From assembly GCF_003286085.1 (NCBI RefSeq), contig NW_020825327.1, positions 1,968,690 through 2,032,689 of the forward strand: a DNA stretch of 64,000 bases. The letters run 5' to 3'. This stretch comes from Drosophila persimilis. Its lineage: Eukaryota > Arthropoda > Insecta > Diptera > Drosophilidae. The position numbers were made by a program, and so were the translations under genes. The notes below the pieces were generated by a model that had not been told where the DNA came from, did no database searches, and saw nothing but the letters and a program-made list of their open reading frames with translations. Numbering within the stretch: position 1 is the stretch's first letter; the number at the start of each line of letters is the position of its first letter. Shown in pieces: positions 62,209 to 64,000 of this stretch.

Positions 62209-64000
62209 GGTACTCATAAAAGGCAATAATGGACAAATTGGTAAATTTAGAGCTCTGCTTGATTCAGGCTCGCAAGTCAATGTGATTTCGGAAAGAGCAT
62301 TGAACATCTTAAATCTGAAGGTGCACAAATCGGAGCTTCAGATAAATGGAATTGGCGGCCGAACACAAACATCAAGGCGAGAGTAAATGTTATGCTCAAA
62401 TCACAGCATAATAGCTTCAATACACGATTAGAAGCAATTGTGTTACCAACACATAGTGGCAGATCAGCCAGCGCAATCAATCGATACATCTCGTTGGAAA
62501 TTTCCAAAGAACATCATTTTGGCAGATCCCAACTTTGACAAGACTGGAAGAATAGACATACTGTTGGGAGCAGAACAGTACTTCGAAATCATGCAAGATA
62601 AGCATGTATCAATTGGAAGAGGATTGCCCAGGCTACAGGAAACGAGACTAGGCTGGATAGTGGCTGGCAAGCTAAGACAGGAGTCAAAGAGCCAAAGCAC
62701 GTGTGCAGTTTTGACTGAGGAGGACAAGGTGGTTCAGCAAATCTCCAAGTTTTGGGAATTGGACTCATTCCCGAGACAACACACCATGCTTATCTCCTCT
62801 AGAGAAGCGATGTGAGCAATATTTTGTTCAAAATATTCAATGGCATGTGACAAGAGATTCATTGTCAGACTCCCATTTTGGAAGATGCTTCGTCCTTAGG
62901 GGGAGAGCCGTGATTTGGCTACACGTCGACTTGTTGCCTGGAAAAAACGACTGTCACGAGATCCGGAAACCAAGGCAAGCTATGTGCAATTCATGAAAGA
63001 ATATGAGGCACTTGGGCATATGAAGGAAATGCACACTAAAGAAATAGCACGATCACGCTATTTTATTCCACATCACTGTGTGATGAAACATGACAGCTCT
63101 ACAAAAAAATTGAGAGTTGTCTTTGATGCTTCTTCTGTTACGTCGTCCGGCAAATCACTCAACGATTTGATGCATACAGGTCCGACTGTGCAAAGTTCGA
63201 TATTTTCAATATTGCTTCGATTCCGGATGCACAAATATGTATTTACGGCAGACATCGAAAAAATGTATCGTCAGATCTGGGTCAATCCTGAGGACCAGTA
63301 CTACAAACAATTGTATGGCGAAATGATCCATCAGAAGATCTGAGATATTACAGACTCAAAACTGTAACATATGGAACTAAGGCAGCTCCATATTTAGCCA
63401 CAAAATGCCTACAATATCTTGCTCAAAAGGGCAAGAGAGAATACCCGGCTGGAGCTGCTGCACTAGAAAAGGATTTTTATGTTGATGATTGCTTAACAGG
63501 AGCAGATACCATACCAGAGGCCCTCCAGAAACAGAAGGAACTTAACCAACTCCTACAAAATTCTGGATTTAAGCTGAGAAAATGGTGCACAAACAACGTG
63601 CACATACTACAGAACATTCCGAAGGAAGACATGATTCCAAATGTACAACTGGAGGATACCACGTATGAAGACTGCAGCGTGAAGACCCTGGGAATCACGT
63701 GGATGCCTAAATCGGACCATTTCTGTGGAAAACGAAGATTGCCACCAAGGAAACAATATCCAGAAGAGATGTCGTATCCGAAATTTTTAGGATCTTCGAT
63801 CTGCTTGGATGTTTGCACCTGTTGTTATGAAAGCAAAAATCTTTATGCAGCATCTCACAAAGGAAGGTTTGGACTACAAAGAAGCGCTTCCAGTTCATCT
63901 CCAGGAGGAATGGAAAAGGTACAGGGAGGAGTTAAAATTGTTAAACTCCATACAGGTACCACGTCATATATCCAGGGACAATTCCGATATCGTCAGAGAT
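62209..64000 (+). pseudogene. pol: BEL pol (copy B): protease, RT and RT connection
   Basis: Same domains as 51032-52606: LLDSGSQ (about 62254), RT start, FTADIEKMYRQIW, frameshift near 63310 shared with copy A, YVDD at 63478-63489. It continues beyond the copy-A junction with DLLG...VMKAKIFMQHL-type sequence identical to positions 60-130, apart from one-base deletions. Confidence 0.85.

Larger units (their letters stand above)
52607..63778 (+). repeat. About 11.2-kb tandem duplication, copy B
   Basis: Repeats 41480-52606. Few differences up to about 58600: an 8-bp segment absent from A (near 53417), single changes, and a ~40-bp segment near 59507-59550 absent from A. From about 59800 to the end there are many single-base deletions and insertions, mostly in short homopolymers. 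After 63778 the sequence continues past the copy-A breakpoint into BEL sequence equal to the start of the window. Confidence 0.95.
59759..64000 (+). mobile_element. BEL/roo-like element, 5' part (copy B), runs off the window
   Basis: LTR (59759 to about 60412), leader, gag ATG at 60784, protease, RT with YVDD at 63478-63489, then RT connection to the window end. Unlike copy A it passes the junction point and continues into the sequence found at 1-270. Many single-base indels break gag and the start of pol where copy A is open. Confidence 0.93.

Noticed and set aside
1..64000. A complete circular virus or plasmid, suggested by terminal redundancy
   Set aside because: Content is nested eukaryotic retrotransposons with target duplications and no replication or packaging genes; an array or assembly origin is simpler.

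Overview
The window looks like transposon-only heterochromatin (or an unplaced repeat contig) of a drosophilid fly. I see no host gene, tRNA, rRNA or CRISPR array. Everything recognisable is a retrotransposon or transposon: BEL/Pao LTR elements with a roo-like envelope gene, and non-LTR elements of the CR1, LOA, R1 and Jockey clades. There are also a Tc1-like transposase remnant and a dispersed non-coding repeat. The Drosophila assignment rests on this mixture and is an inference; I cannot name the species.

Layout: 1-4792 is the 3' half of a BEL/roo-like element (RNase H, integrase, envelope, 3' LTR), followed by the last codons of a Tc1-like transposase (to 4839). 4840-6180 holds AT-rich sequence, a dispersed repeat and a fossil BEL RT fragment. 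6190-9280 is the 5' end of a CR1 element joined to an R1-clade LINE. 9534-22557 is a tandem triplication (about 4.46 kb period) of [CR1 RT, + strand | LOA RT/RNase H, - strand | partial BEL LTR]. 22261-26985 is a second, decayed BEL element. 26986-28939 is a patchwork of LOA endonuclease, dispersed repeat and antisense roo-like env/integrase pieces bracketed by an inverted repeat. 28940-38100 is a CR1 element on the - strand that received a near-full-length LOA element (29825-37596, 14-bp target duplication), which itself received a 5'-truncated Jockey-clade element (34098-36809, 12-bp target duplication, poly-A). 38101-47530 is another CR1 (+) that received a full-length Jockey-clade element on the - strand (41246-46141, 12-bp target duplication). 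47531-48569 is unassigned sequence plus the Tc1-like remnant, into which the BEL/roo-like element is inserted (48570-52606). 52607-63778 repeats 41480-52606 almost exactly as a tandem duplication.

The most informative result is structural. The last 268 bases match the first 270. The BEL element whose 5' half ends the window has the same 5-bp flank (CTGAC) as the BEL 3' half that opens the window, and the disrupted transposase frame continues across the two flanks. The window is therefore about one period of a larger tandem array of about 63.7 kb, or a contig assembled from such an array or a circle. Indel-only differences concentrated in the last ~4.3 kb point to poor consensus quality there.

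Nearly all coding sequences are broken by shared or private frameshifts and stops. The youngest-looking piece is the Jockey-clade insertion at 34098-36809, whose reading frame is open throughout. I found no convincing novel functional system; the interest lies in the nested insertion history, the duplications, the wrap-around structure and a LINE tail identical to the arthropod telomere repeat.
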